Positions 53,837 to 64,000 of a stretch of DNA of 64,000 nucleotides are shown piece by piece. The notes under the pieces were generated by a model. The model did no database searches. It had not been told where the DNA came from and saw nothing but the letters and a program-made list of their open reading frames with translations. The translations under genes and the position numbers were made by a program. Origin of the DNA: Mermis nigrescens (lineage: Eukaryota; Nematoda; Enoplea; Mermithida; Mermithidae); contig JAVLUZ010000191.1 in the NCBI GenBank assembly GCA_036768485.1, forward strand, positions 1,304,742-1,368,741. Direction: 5' to 3'. Position 1 is the stretch's first letter, and each line of letters begins with the position of its first letter.

Positions 53837-54150
53837 CACACATGGGCGTGGGGTTTAGGGGGAGTATGCACCCCCAAGTTGAAATACCCCCCCCAGAAAT
53901 CAAAATACCCTGCCCCAGGAATCAAAATACCCCCCCCAGAAAAATTTTTTTTTGCTTTTTTAGCAATTTTTTGATGCCATTGGATAGAGCTTGATGAGAA
54001 ACGTTGACGTCGAAAAAATGGTGTTTTTTTCGCCATACCACCATTTTTAAAGGCCATTTTTGACCTTTAAAAAATAATTTTTTCACCCCCCCAGAAATTT
54101 TTTTCACCCCACCCCCCCCCCCCCCCCAGAATTTTGGTGCTGCCCACTGG
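53837..54150 (-). mobile_element. hAT-type MITE, copy 5
   Basis: Minus-strand copy: CACACATGGGCGTGGGG to TTGGTGCTGCCCACTGG. It has an expanded C-run of about 20 near 54111-54127. No target duplication matched. Confidence 0.8.
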
Positions 54151-54711
54151 CGAGAGAAAGAAATGATTTTTAATTTGCAATTATTTTTGGTCGTGATTGG
54201 CCATAATTTCTGGACTTATGCCAAACAAAATTTATATGCTTTCTTAGCGATCCAAAAGCCATATTTTTGTTCCAGAGAATAGCTTTTCAAACGATTTCAA
54301 GAGCAGTAAACAGCTTTTTGCGACATAATTTCGTTCAATTTTCAAGCATAACTTTCCATGATTTTTGACATTCTACGTCAACCGCTAAAAATACAGGATA
54401 TATAGGTCATTAAAGGTTCTCCCGCTTTAATTTCACAAATTCTGCGGTGCTTCGCCATAGATGTTTTGCTATAGAATAAAGAGAAACTTATTGAATTTTT
54501 CTGGAGCAAAATTGTTTAAAATTTTTTAACATTTTACGGAAAACGTTGCACCGAAAACGATTTCAAATAAAAATAGACAGCGTCAAACGCCGAAAAACTG
54601 CTTCATTTCGCGCGTTGAAGTTGCTAATTTTCGTTCCCGTTTCGCTTGTATTTGGAAAGGCTGGGGCGCCGGCCCCACCTCATGAAAATCCTTGATCCGC
54701 TACAGGTAAAA
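54151..54711. repeat. GTGGCGGATC family repeat, minus copy
   Basis: Right end in reverse complement is CTGTAGCGGATCAAGGATTT, as at 43815. Internal 'tcaacgcgcgaaatgaagc' and 'cgtcaaacgccg' match that copy too. Non-coding. Confidence 0.5.
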
Positions 54712-54877
54712 AGTGACGTTTTTTGCGCTTGAGACAACCGCACGGAAAATGATAATTCTACTCGCACCGAAAATTTTGAGATTTTCCAAAAAAGAGATGT
54801 CTGTTTGGATTACCTTCCCCATCATTATCTTTTCCTTCGTAAAAAGGTTTTTGGGTCTGGGAGGAGGCGGTCGACCC

Positions 54878-55141
54878 CATACGTGGGCAGCCAAATTCTG
54901 GGGGGGGGGGTGCAAGATTTTTTGAAAGTCAAAAAATGGCCCCTTTAAAAATGATGGGTAGGGCGATAAAAACACCATTTTTTGACGTTTCTCATCAAGC
55001 ACTATCCATTGGCATTAAAAAATTGCGAAAAAAACGAGAAAAATTTTTAAAAATTGAATTCTGGGGGGTATTTTGATTTGTGGGGGGTATTTTGGTTTCT
55101 GGGGGTTGCATACCCCCCAATTCCCCCCACGCCCAGGTGTG
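54878..55141 (+). mobile_element. hAT-type MITE, copy 6
   Basis: 264 bp, CATACGTGGGCAGC to CGCCCAGGTGTG, flanked by a perfect octamer GTCGACCC (54870-54877 and 55142-55149). Confidence 0.93.
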
Positions 55142-55429
55142 GTCGACCCTTGCCGTAAGCCCACATGTTTTGCATCCTCATGTAGATGACGAAATGAAAA
55201 CAAAACTATTTTCGACTACCTTTCAGCACAAAATTTTTTTCCGATTTTTTGAGCCATGTAGTTATCGTTATGTAATCTAGAAGTATCTTTGCTCCAGAGA
55301 AAGTGTCCCGTTTTGTTTTAGTGCCGTGCATACAATTATCATTTAAATTAAACCTCAACAATGCTCTTTGCTGTCCGAGACCACGCGTGGCCGGAGAAGT
55401 ATGCATCCCCTGATGTTTGAATACTCCTC

Positions 55430-55602
55430 AGAATTTCATTTTTGAAATTTTTTATATTTTCCGCTATTTTTTGATGCCAATGTTAAAAATTGGTGTTTTT
55501 CGCCATAATACAATTTTAAAGATCATTTTGTACCTTTGAAAAATTTTGCTCACATCCCTTAGCCCCCCCTCAAGCTTAGAATTTTGGATATGCCCACCTA
55601 TG
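55430..55602 (-). mobile_element. hAT-type MITE, truncated copy 7
   Basis: Holds only the 5' two-thirds of the family (minus strand) ending ATATGCCCACCTATG; the G-rich 3' part is missing. Confidence 0.65.
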
Positions 55603-55912
55603 GTCCGAACTGGAAGAATCTTTGGCGACAGCATTTTATTGCGAGCCCCAGTCTTCTGCTGGAAATGCGCGTACTGTAGAAATATTTTCGCATGTAATGC
55701 CAATGAAAATACAAGTTCGTCGACAAATAACATTTGCATTTTGAGTGGAGACCTTAGATTATAGAATCCACGGCAGCCCAGGTAAAATTGTTAAAATTGG
55801 GCCGAAAATCCAATTCTGGGGTCTATTCGATTTATAGGAGAGAGGGTCCGCCGGATTCTGGGAGGGTCCAGCTAGACTCCCCACTCCATATGTGGATACC
55901 AACACACGTGGG

Positions 55913-56147
55913 TGTGAATGGGGAGCGAGGTTTGTGAGTATGAACCCCAGAAGGCCGAATATCCCCCCCCAAAATTCAATTTTTTGATATTTCTTCATTT
56001 TTTTCTGCAATTTTTTGATGCCAATGTATAGTGCTCGATGAGAATAGTTGGAAAAAATGGTGTTTTTTCGTCATCCCACCATTTTTAAGGCCATTTTTTG
56101 ACCATTGGAAAATCTTGCCCCCAGAATTTTGGTGCTGCCCACGTATG
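55913..56147 (-). mobile_element. hAT-type MITE, copy 8
   Basis: About 235 bp from CACACGTGGGTGTG to GGTGCTGCCCACGTATG. Core identical in order to copy 3, inverted. Flanking octamers do not match convincingly. Confidence 0.8.
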
Positions 56148-56424
56148 GTGCCTACCCCCTGGACCCACTCCCCCACGCCCTGGTGTTTTTTGGACCCCCA
56201 AGCCCCTCACACGTGCATGGATAGGCATGTTTTTGTTTCTGACAGAATAACGGCAAGATGCACAGCATGGCTGTGGAGTCAGCAGAGTCCAATGAGTCAA
56301 TTACGCAGTGAGCTTTTTGGGTCCAAATGACGACAAACGTGATAAAATGCTTACAAGCATTAAAAAATGTTTAGCAACAGTTTTTGAGTCAAATTATAGC
56401 ATTTTTTATAAGATCCTTCATTTT

Positions 56425-57526
56425 AGTTTTTGAAAAAAGAGCTTGCTAAAAATCCAAGAGAAATCCCTAAAGTTTAAGCCTGCTATTACATTATGAAGAG
56501 AATAACAAAAAAGATTTTAAACTTGAAGAAAATGAAAAAGGTGGAATGTTGGTAAATTAAAACAAAGTTAGAGGAAATGATGAAATCATATGCTTGAGAA
56601 TGTGACGATCACGTGCTATGTATATCGACTCCTTCATTGAATATGATCAAAAGAGTTGGATGGATGCATCGACTAATAATAATCGTTGAAGCAATCTGAT
56701 GCAATTAGATGATTGCTATTTAAAATATGTTTCTGAATAGCAGAAAAGCTATCACCCTGAATTGGCTCTCCTGTTGCAAATGAGATGCCAGTAAGCTCTG
56801 CAGTTCGACTCCCAAAATGTCGGCGAGGTTTCGCCAATCTGTATGGCTAGTTAAATAGGCGAAACTCGATGACATTTTGGGAGTTGAATTGCAGAACATA
56901 CTGGCATCCATGCGTGGGCAGCAAGAAAATTCGGGGAGGGTGGGTGCAAGATTCTTCCAAGGTCAAAAAAATGCCCTAAAAATGGTGGTATGGCGATGAA
57001 AACACCATTTTTCGACGTTTCCTCATCAAGCACTATCCATTGGCATCAAAAAATTGCGAAAAAAACGAAAAAAATTTTTCGAAAATTGAATTTTGTGGGA
57101 GGGTATTTTGATTTCTGGAGGGGGTGCATAACACCTAACCCCCCCACGCCCCGGCGTGCTGGCATCTCATTTGCAGCAGGAAAGCCAATTCAGGAGTGAT
57201 AGTTTATCCGCTATTCGCAAACATATCTCATATAGCAATAATCTAATTACATCAGATTGCTCTAAAAGGTTATCAGTCGAGCATCCAACTCTTTTGATCA
57301 CTTTTAATCTAGGAGTCATTATACATAGCGCGTGATCGTCTTATTCTCTAAACTAATAATTTTTCATCATATCCTTTAAATTTGTTTTGATTTACCAACA
57401 TCCACCTTTTTTATTTCTTTAAGTTTAAAATCTTTCATTATTCTCTTCATAATGTAACGGCAGGTTTTAAACTCTAAGTTTCTCTTGGTTTACACCTCTC
57501 GCTTAGCAAGCTCATTTTTCAAAACT
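56425..57526. repeat. Imperfect palindrome with ~365-bp arms, interrupted by a MITE
   Basis: Arms about 56425-56790 and 57165-57526: landmarks GAGCTTGCTAA, ACATTATGAAGAGAATAA, GATCACGTGCTATGTAT and TTGGCTCTCCTGTTGCAAAT reappear inverted on the right. At the centre a shorter palindrome (56810-56884) pairs CCCAAAATGTC with GACATTTTGGG and GTTTCGCC with GGCGAAAC. MITE copy 9 sits just right of it. The outermost 100 bp on the right (57498 on) also occurs at 9870-9970. Confidence 0.75.
56909..57158 (+). mobile_element. hAT-type MITE, copy 9
   Basis: 250 bp, CATGCGTGGGCAGC to ACGCCCCGGCGTG, flanked by a perfect octamer CTGGCATC (56901-56908 and 57159-57166). The insertion lies at the inner edge of the palindrome's right arm. 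Confidence 0.92.
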
Positions 57527-58668
57527 TTCTCCATTTTGCCTGTGATAAATATTTGGAAAATCGTACACAATAATGGTACATCTTCATCTTAGAAGAGTAT
57601 GTAGGAACTACATATTCAAAAATAAACATTCATTTACCTTTGGATCAAAATTGCAAATTTTAAAGTGGACAATACAAGCGGACAGACGGTGATTGAGAAT
57701 TTAAAATGCTTCTAGAAGTCGTCAATTACGTTTGAAAGATACTGATATATAAAAGATGCTTATCTTTATGTTTACTGACCAATAAATACTGCAAATACTA
57801 CATTTTTAGTGTCTTGAAGAAATGTTTTGTGCTTGCCCATGATGTTTTCATACATTTTGTTGAGGTGATACCTTTGCCTGGATGCACACGCGATTAGCAA
57901 CCAATTCAAAAACTTTGGAAAAGCCCTTCTCATCAAATTGGTAAACGCATAGAGTTTTCGAACATGACGTATTACAAATAAATGAGATAAGATTTGTTTG
58001 TCCAAAACAAGGTCAACGGTTTCCAAATGCCCCCAAATAAGAGTCCAGTGTAAGCACGACTCATGGTCCGAGAAATCCAACAAACGTCATGAAATAACAG
58101 TCTGAACAAAATCGTCTTAAATGTCCAAACAATAAATTGAAATCAAATCGCAAGACTAAAGGTTTGATTGAAAATCCAAATAACAAATTCGGGTGTATGT
58201 CATAAAAAAAACTTGTTTATTATGTTTGTGCTGCAGATCGTGATTGATATTGATATATTGGTTTTGAATTCTTCTGTAATTTGCATTGTCCATTTTCGAT
58301 TCATCTACATTAGTATTAACTTTGCGAATAAAGTGGTTTTGTCTATCCGTTGGCATGAGCAACTATAAGCAGGGTCTTGTTGACTTGCAGCGACCAAATT
58401 ATGGGGATAATGAGGCGAAATTGTCAAAAATGGCACCAAAGATTCAATTCCACTGTCTATTGATTCAAAGGGGATTCGACAGATCCTCGGGAAGTCCAGA
58501 CTAGGCAAGCACCTAGAGGAGGTTGAGGGTTTCTTAACCCCCAGAATGGAAAAATGGAAAATATTTTCCAGGAAAATGAGGCGAAATAAAGGCGCGCTTA
58601 TACAAGTTTTTGGAGAGCATTTTGTCCCAACAAAGCTCAATTGTTGACCACTAGACTGGCTACGTTAA
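57527..58668. other. Spacer with repeat fragments
   Basis: 58041-58101 carries 'agtccagtgtaagcacga...gaaataacagtc', a repeat whose diverged copy is joined to the LINE end at 58753-58820. 58500-58600 holds the 'aggaaaatgaggcgaaataaagg' family. Open frames on both strands at 57772-58640 show no known domain. Confidence 0.45.
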
Positions 58669-58754
58669 AAATTGTGTTTTTTCGTGATACCACTATTTTT
58701 AAGACCATTTTATAAAGTGCACCTTCCCTAGAATTATGGTGCTATCCATCTATG
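58669..58754 (-). mobile_element. hAT-type MITE, truncated copy 10
   Basis: Only the 5' 86 bp remain (minus strand), ending TGGTGCTATCCATCTATG. It abuts the LINE-flanking repeat. Confidence 0.6.
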
Positions 58755-58821
58755 GTCCAGTGTAAGCACGATTCTTAACCCAAATAATCCGACTAACGTC
58801 GACAAATAACAGTCGAAACGC

Positions 58822-60802
58822 CGAATAATTGCCGATTGCAAAACAACATGATCAGTTACATTATTTACAGGCGCAAATAATTTTACATCATCAGCAAATA
58901 AAACACATTTTACTGCTTTGGGAATAACTTTTGGTAGGTCATTTATGTACATCAGGAATAAGAGCGGACCTAAAACAGATCCCTGTGGCACACCACCAAT
59001 TACTGCTTTAGGGTGAGAAGAAAAATTTCCACGACTACCCTCTGTTCTCTACCCGACAGAAAAGCTTCAATCCAGGAAAATAAATCCCCTCGATTCCCAA
59101 AGCATTAATCTTCAGCAACAACTTATCATGGCATACTGTATCAAACGCTTTCGCATAATCAAAATATATAACATCAACGCATTCCTTTTTGTCTATATAA
59201 CGCGACCACTCATTAACACAAAATAATAATTGCGAACACGTTGAAAGACCGGTGCAGAAGCCAAACTGAGATTTCGATAATAGGTAATTTTTTTCGAGAA
59301 ACGCAGTAAGCTGTTTTTTTACTATCGATTCCATTACCTTGCAGCATATACAGGTGAGCGAAATGGGTCTATAATTTTTCACGAGACTTTTTGACCCTTT
59401 TTTGTGAATTGCCGTAACATTTGACTGCAACCAAACACGTGGCAATTTATGCGTTCTAAAAGAAACCTCGCAAAATGAATGCTAACGGGATGTGTATAAC
59501 CTCCGCTAAATTTTTCAAAAAATAGGAGGATATCCATCAGGGCCCGAAGATAACTTTGGTTTCAGTTTTTTGAGCTCGAACAAAACTAGATCAGATGCAA
59601 AAATGCAGTTTTTGATTCTATTTATCGGCTGCGATTCAACTTTTTGGGATCATTTTATCATCAAAAGTAAAGACAGAAGCAAAATACTCACTGAAGAGTA
59701 CGGATTTTTGAGCGAGATCAGTTACGGTTTGGTTACCTTCAACTAAAGATGGAATCTGTTCCTTCACCTTAAGCCTAGAATTTACGTAATCGAAAAAACT
59801 TTTGGTGTTCTTTTTAAGCGAATTTTTTTCAATGTTAATTTTCCTGGACTGCAAAAACTGCTTTATGTCACGAGTGCACTTGTTATACGTAGTACGGAGT
59901 ACAGGATCGTCCGCCCGCTTAATTTTTTTCCATAATTTCTTTTTCGTGCGCAAAAGTTTTTCCAAAATTTTCGACGTCTTCTCAGCTTTTGGTTTAGTAC
60001 CGCAGGTCGGAACAAAAACATCGATAACGTTATTCAAAATAACAGAAAATTTCTCCCAAAAATCGTCAATTGTTACGCAGGATGAAAATAACACGGGCCA
60101 ATCTATTACGCTAAGATGCGCCTTAATCGCACTATAATCGGCCGCCTTATAATTTTTAACATTTTGACGAGAAAATCTGCTCGAAGGTATGCAAATTTCG
60201 CATTCAATAGAATTATGGTCCCTGTTAGAAAAGGCGGCTGGACGCAAAAAAATTTATCAGCTCCGGAGTAGAAGTAAAAAAAAGATCGAGAATGTGATTT
60301 GCACGTGTTGGTTGATCAGTAATCTGTTCCAAGCCGTTTTCAAAACTTGACTTAACAAGATGCGAATTAAACGGATCAGGATTTTTCCACTCAATGTCGG
60401 GCTCATTAAAATAGCCAAAAATAAACACGGAAAAATTTATGTCTTTACATATAACGTCAATACATTTATACAAATCGTTCCGCTTTTGCTCAGTAAAATG
60501 GGGAGGGAGGGTATATGCAGGCAAAACGGAATTTTTCATGCGAAATTTGCAAAGTAAAACAAATAATTTCAAAGTCTTCAAATTCCTGCGATTCAAACAA
60601 AAAATCGGTATTGGTTTTTTTACAAAACATGCAATGCCCTCACCGCGTTCGCCAGTTTTTCTATCACAGCGCAATAATTCATAATTCGGACCACAAAATA
60701 ACGAGCTCGGGTGTCATTTATCAGCCAAGTTTCTGTAACAAAAAGCAAATCATACTTCGGTGTTTTGAGAATTTGTTCGATTTCGTTTATTTTGTTTCCC
60801 AA
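58822..60802 (-). pseudogene. LINE ORF2: endonuclease and reverse transcriptase, broken
   Basis: Endonuclease: KYDLLFVTETWL (60802 on) with the catalytic Glu; RKTGERGEGIACFVKK; FIFGYFNEPDIEW, where the usual GDFN Asp is Tyr; HILDLFFTS; and SNRDHNSIE with the catalytic Asp-His. A basic linker follows (about 60190-59640). RT: NYRPISLTCICCKVMESIVK (about 59390), FDYAKAFDTVCHDKLL with the motif A Asp, PQGSVLGPLLFLMYINDLP (58990 on) and CVLFADDVKLFAP with the double Asp. Frame changes and stops occur at about 60620, 60230, 59630 and 59030. Confidence 0.9.
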
Positions 60803-60998
60803 ACTTCTAGCGTTGGAATAAAAACATTTTAATTTTGACAGGGGCCCGTCTCCTATTTTGTGGTTTGCAAATTGGTACGCGTAGTAACATTTTAGCTATT
60901 CGAGTAAGACGGTAATGGCTTTTTATTTTTTATTGGCTCTGACCTGATTATCTTTATAGTCAACAAAAAGATCCTGTTCTCCGGCTTTTCGTCGTTCC

Positions 60999-61709
60999 TC
61001 AAATTCGTGACGCAGCTTCCTGTTCGCCTCTCGCTGGGCATACGTGCGATCGGGTCAGGCGCGTAAATTTCCATATATCCGCCTTTGTCGCGTCGATTTT
61101 CAGGATGGTCAAAAATTTGTTTCGAGCAATGGACGTCGTGCAGCAAACTTTCAGGAAACGCGGCAGATCTTCGTCGTTTCGGTTATCCTTGACGACCGGC
61201 CCATCTCGAAAACAATACAAAATTGCGGTCGGAAGTAGGTCGGAATCGGCGACGATATTTCTCACCGCCTCCAAGTCGCCATTGCAATTTTTAACACCAA
61301 AAAGCGCCGCATATCGCTTTTTGGATTCGAATTCGAAGACTTCACGGACAGTATCGGCGGTTAGGGTAGGGTTAGTTTGAGGAATACGCGCTGAACCAAC
61401 CATTTTATTAATATTTGCAGTTATCAAATCGATTTTCTGATCTAACGTCTCTAATTTTCGTTCGCAAAAATCAATACGTTGTTCAAGTTTTGAATACCGT
61501 TTGGCCGTAGGCGTGCACAAATCGCAAAAATGTAGTCGTGAAGCATCATCAAAAATTTTCATATCCGAATCCGAAAGACCAGTGTACGACTGGTGGACGC
61601 AATGATCACAAAAAGAACATTGGATATTAGGCTTAGACGAAGTTTTGGAACAAATTGGGCATACGGAGAACAATTTTGAAGGACCAGGGTTCAGTTCCAC
61701 ATCTCCAGC
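60999..61709 (-). pseudogene. LINE ORF1: 2A-like peptide plus PHD-like finger protein
   Basis: The open stretch begins after a TGA at 61719-61721. Residues AGDVELNPGP at 61709-61680 fit the 2A consensus D-V/I-E-x-N-P-G-P. Then CPICSKTSS, QCSFCDHCVHQSYTGL and LHFCDLC form a PHD-like C4HC3 finger in which the Cys after His appears as Tyr. A coiled-coil (YSKLEQRIDFCERKLETLDQ) and an RRM-like C-terminal domain with RFLKVCCTTSIARNKFL follow, to the stop near 60999. No ATG lies before the 2A motif in this frame, so the copy is damaged at its 5' end. Confidence 0.8.
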
Positions 61710-61720
61710 ATTAAAGGATC

Positions 61721-62094
61721 AACGACGTAATCCAATGCGAAGCGATAGAGGTTGATTTCGAAATTTGAGGGCAAAAATTATTTCGTTTAAAGGTGGCTAG
61801 TACCCAACGTCGATATTTTATTACGAAAAAAATCGTTCGTTCCTTTCGAAGGGTACTTCAAAATTGCAAATATAACGTATGCAACCAATGTTAAACGAAA
61901 ACGGGCGTTCATTGTATGAATATAAATGCGTCGATTTTCCGTGTACAAACTGTGTGTATGGCTAAATGTACGGACAAAACGAATAAACCGACCTAACTAA
62001 ATAACAGTTTATTCTTTAAAAGAATTGATCAATCTAAATTGAGAAAAACGACAAATCATTTTCCTTATTAACCGCTCTTGCAATGGCATATTTA
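61721..62094. other. LINE 5' flank
   Basis: The frame upstream of the TGA stays open for about 20 codons (to TAG near 61798); whether this is LINE 5' sequence is not clear. Otherwise nothing recognised. Confidence 0.4.
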
Positions 62095-62258
62095 CATAAG
62101 CAGAAAGAAAATTCTGAAACTGGGGAGGGGATGAAATCGCTAAAAAAATTGCCAAAAATATTACTAAAAGTAGAATTCTAGGGGTCCACAGTAATCTGCG
62201 GGGATTTTTTACTTTTTCGAAAGGGTGTACACCCCAGACGCCCCCACGCCCATGTGTG
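62095..62258 (+). mobile_element. hAT-type MITE, diverged copy 11
   Basis: Only the 3' half is clear: 'gtagaattctaggggtcc...aaagggtgtacacccc' and ACGCCCATGTGTG. 5' end not recognisable. Confidence 0.5.
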
Positions 62259-62619
62259 ATGGCATAGAAGCGCGGCAAGGCACTAAACATGTGCGAACAG
62301 GTTTGCATTAAAAATTCAAGACAAGGCGCAAGAAGAGTGAGCGAGATGATCCACGCAAATAAATGCAATAGTGCATAATGATAGACCGCAAATTTAAATT
62401 GCTTATCGTAAAATGCCGAAGCATGAGAAACTTGTAAAAGTAGAGACATTATAAACAGCATGCAAATGTCATTTGAGCCCTAACTGAATATTGCTTACAT
62501 ATTGTCTTAAAAATGCGATACTGATCTCAAAGCAAATCCGGCCACTTAGCACAGGCCAAAGTTTCCCTCCAAACTCTTCACTGCACAGTGAGAAATGCTT
62601 TGGGAGGACACCTTCTGTT

Positions 62620-63005
62620 TTTAGAGGCCGCAGAATATACGTCGATTGCTCAGAGAAATCTGAATTTCAGCAGATTCAGTTGATTTTTTGTGCACATAGA
62701 TGATTTTTTCCTAGACGCCTCCATAGGTAGACAGACATTAAAATTCCGGGAAGGGGTTCAAGATTTTTAAACGTTCCATTGTCATAAAAAATACGAAAAA
62801 AACCAAAAAAATTTAAAAATTAAATTCTGGGGAGGGGGTATTTTGGTTTCTGGGAGGCGGGAGTATTCGGTCTTCTGAGGGGTGCATACCCCACTAATCC
62901 CCACCTTACGCCCATGTATGGTCCCCTCCTTTTACGTCTTTAATAATACGCTATTCCAGGTACATTGGTCCTTTTTCTTCCATCGAAGCATTTTTCTTTG
63001 CTAAG
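62620..63005. repeat. Fragments of the 6785-7567 inverted-repeat family, split by a MITE
   Basis: 62622-62655 (AGAGGCCGCAGAATATACGT) and 62925-63005 (TCCTTTTACGTCTTTAATAA...CGAAGCATTTTTCTTTG) match the two sides of that family, also seen at 52540-52720. MITE copy 12 lies between. Confidence 0.55.
62722..62920 (+). mobile_element. hAT-type MITE, copy 12
   Basis: 199 bp, CATAGGTAGACAG to TTACGCCCATGTATG. Flanking octamers GACGCCTC and GTCCCCTC agree at 6 of 8, an old duplication. Internal deletion compared with copy 3. Confidence 0.7.
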
Positions 63006-63049
63006 CCTGATTTGAGTGAATCGATCAATAATCGCAGAGGTAACTTGCC

Positions 63050-63960
63050 GAATAAAAACTTAAAAACACAAAAACAGTCTTAATTTAAAGTTTAAACTTC
63101 ACACAGCCGCTGAGTCACAAAGAAGCAAATTCAGATTCGTAAGCCTCGTTTTCCAGAAAACAGTTTGTAATAAAACTTAGCTCTTTCAACGTACAACCTC
63201 AAAGAAATGAAGTTAACCTGAAGCGAAAAGTTGACAAAACTAGAGGATGTAAAGAGATTGCCATCCATATTCCTGGAGAAATCCTTGTGTTTTGCAGAAC
63301 GTTTTAAAAAAACTTGACCTTCGGCAATTGTGGCTAAAGTTAATTTTCAGTGTAAACTTAACACAACTGCTGAGTGTATAGAATGTTTGAAATCTAATTC
63401 GTAATCCTGATGTTCCGAATATCTTACAAAAAAATGACCCTCAACAATTCTTTGAGTTGTAGTACGTTTGTGTGTGGAAAACTTCAGTTCCACATCGTAA
63501 TTGAGACATTGACCAGTCAAAAAAGGTGAGAACACATGTTTTCAACCCGTGTTACACCCCTGATTCCGAACTTTACATCAACATAAATAACTCAATATTG
63601 CTTTTCGAAAACGCAGCTTGCTGCGCTGTGTAACCTTTAAAAGGTACTTTATTTCTGATTTATTCAACTAATCCAGACTTATAAGCAGAAAGGTTAGCAG
63701 AGAAATCTTAGACGAAATCTGGTTTTTCACACTATCCACTACATTGTAAACTTTTAATCCCTGTATCTAACTCGCATTGAGTGTAGTCTAACTGCATTTC
63801 TATTTGAAAAACTTTTTTATACCCGTAACCGGAGTTGTAGGCAGACAGAAATAAGTAAAAACCGAGACCAAAACCTGTCTTTACTTCCGCATGTTTACTT
63901 CCTTTACACACCCGCTCGAAAAATAATACTAAATTCGAAAAACAAAAAATGCCATCTAAA
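63050..63960. repeat. Degenerate repeats related to 10135-10620
   Basis: Phrases 'gtttaaacttcacacagccgctgagt', 'gtgtaaacttaacacaactgctgagt' and 'attgtaaacttttaatccctg' recur at about 63084, 63350 and 63745, each followed by 'attcgtaa.cctg'. The reverse complement of 10500-10575 carries the same words. Non-coding. Confidence 0.5.
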
Positions 63961-64000
63961 GGAGTTTATCCTCTACAATTTTGTACCTTTAAATGGAGTA

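Larger units (their letters stand above)
58820..61720 (-). mobile_element. APE-type non-LTR retrotransposon (CR1/L2/Rex-like), 3'-truncated
   Basis: Read on the minus strand: 2A-like motif, PHD-like finger ORF1, APE endonuclease, then reverse transcriptase up to the FADD catalytic motif. Sequence homology ends at about 58820, where an unrelated repeat begins, so the RT thumb, C-terminal part and 3' UTR are missing. Loss of the 3' rather than the 5' end is unusual for a LINE and points to a later deletion or insertion. Clade is judged from the ORF1 PHD and RT wording only. Confidence 0.88.

Overview
ORGANISM AND OVERALL CHARACTER. This is AT-rich, repeat-dense nuclear DNA of an animal with split genes (GT...AG introns, several with strong polypyrimidine tracts). 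The best lineage hint is a secreted-type protein built from WR1/Lustrin cysteine-rich repeats followed by EB-type modules, an architecture best known from nematodes. A nematode or close ecdysozoan relative is my inference; nothing here fixes the species. A 100-N assembly gap lies at 41723-41822. There is no CRISPR array, operon, convincing tRNA or rRNA.

HOST GENES. (1) A + strand gene, 7870-24259, can be assembled from nine exons whose intron phases agree. It encodes about nine WR1-type CC repeats, an EB-like module, a Cys/Gly-rich tract, two more EB-like blocks and a short tail; its 5' end lies upstream of 7870. One frame break (17229-17236) interrupts the model. (2) A - strand ankyrin-repeat gene is seen as three phase-0 exons at 40777-40628, 37945-37880 and 36459-36211 (stop); its 5' part is further right, perhaps in or beyond the gap. 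(3) A single-exon - strand ORF, 53566-53156, encodes a small putative secreted protein with a duplicated cysteine motif.

MOBILE DNA. Much of the remainder is transposons, often nested. 1148-4963: long palindrome with arms built of ~197-bp tandem units and a C2H2-type zinc-finger gene fragment at its centre. 19300-22250: a second palindrome with ~190-bp units. 24902-27223: non-autonomous PIF/Harbinger-like element (CAG target duplication) containing a 690-bp hAT-like element (25853-26542, 8-bp duplication). 27478-29556: a third foldback element, about five ~178-bp units inverted against about five. 30752-34895: a complete but decayed Harbinger element with transposase, Myb-like gene, 44-bp inverted repeats and CTG duplication. 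42163-48714: remnant of a Maverick/Polinton (adintovirus-like) element with packaging/structural gene fragments, split by a hAT element (42965-44997) that itself holds another insertion. 58820-61720: a - strand APE-type non-LTR retrotransposon with a PHD-like ORF1 preceded by a 2A-like motif. A family of about a dozen short (~200-315 bp) hAT-type MITEs is scattered through the window; three copies have perfect 8-bp target duplications.

SMALLER REPEATS. A 253-bp (TA)n tract, a 280-bp (TAA)n-type tract, and a recurring imperfect palindrome of the form GGCGC-gaa-GCGCC in over 20 places. All protein-family names come from motif recognition by eye and need a profile search. The most unusual observation is that three sequence-unrelated foldback elements share one architecture: long inverted arms made of tandem repeats of about 178-200 bp.
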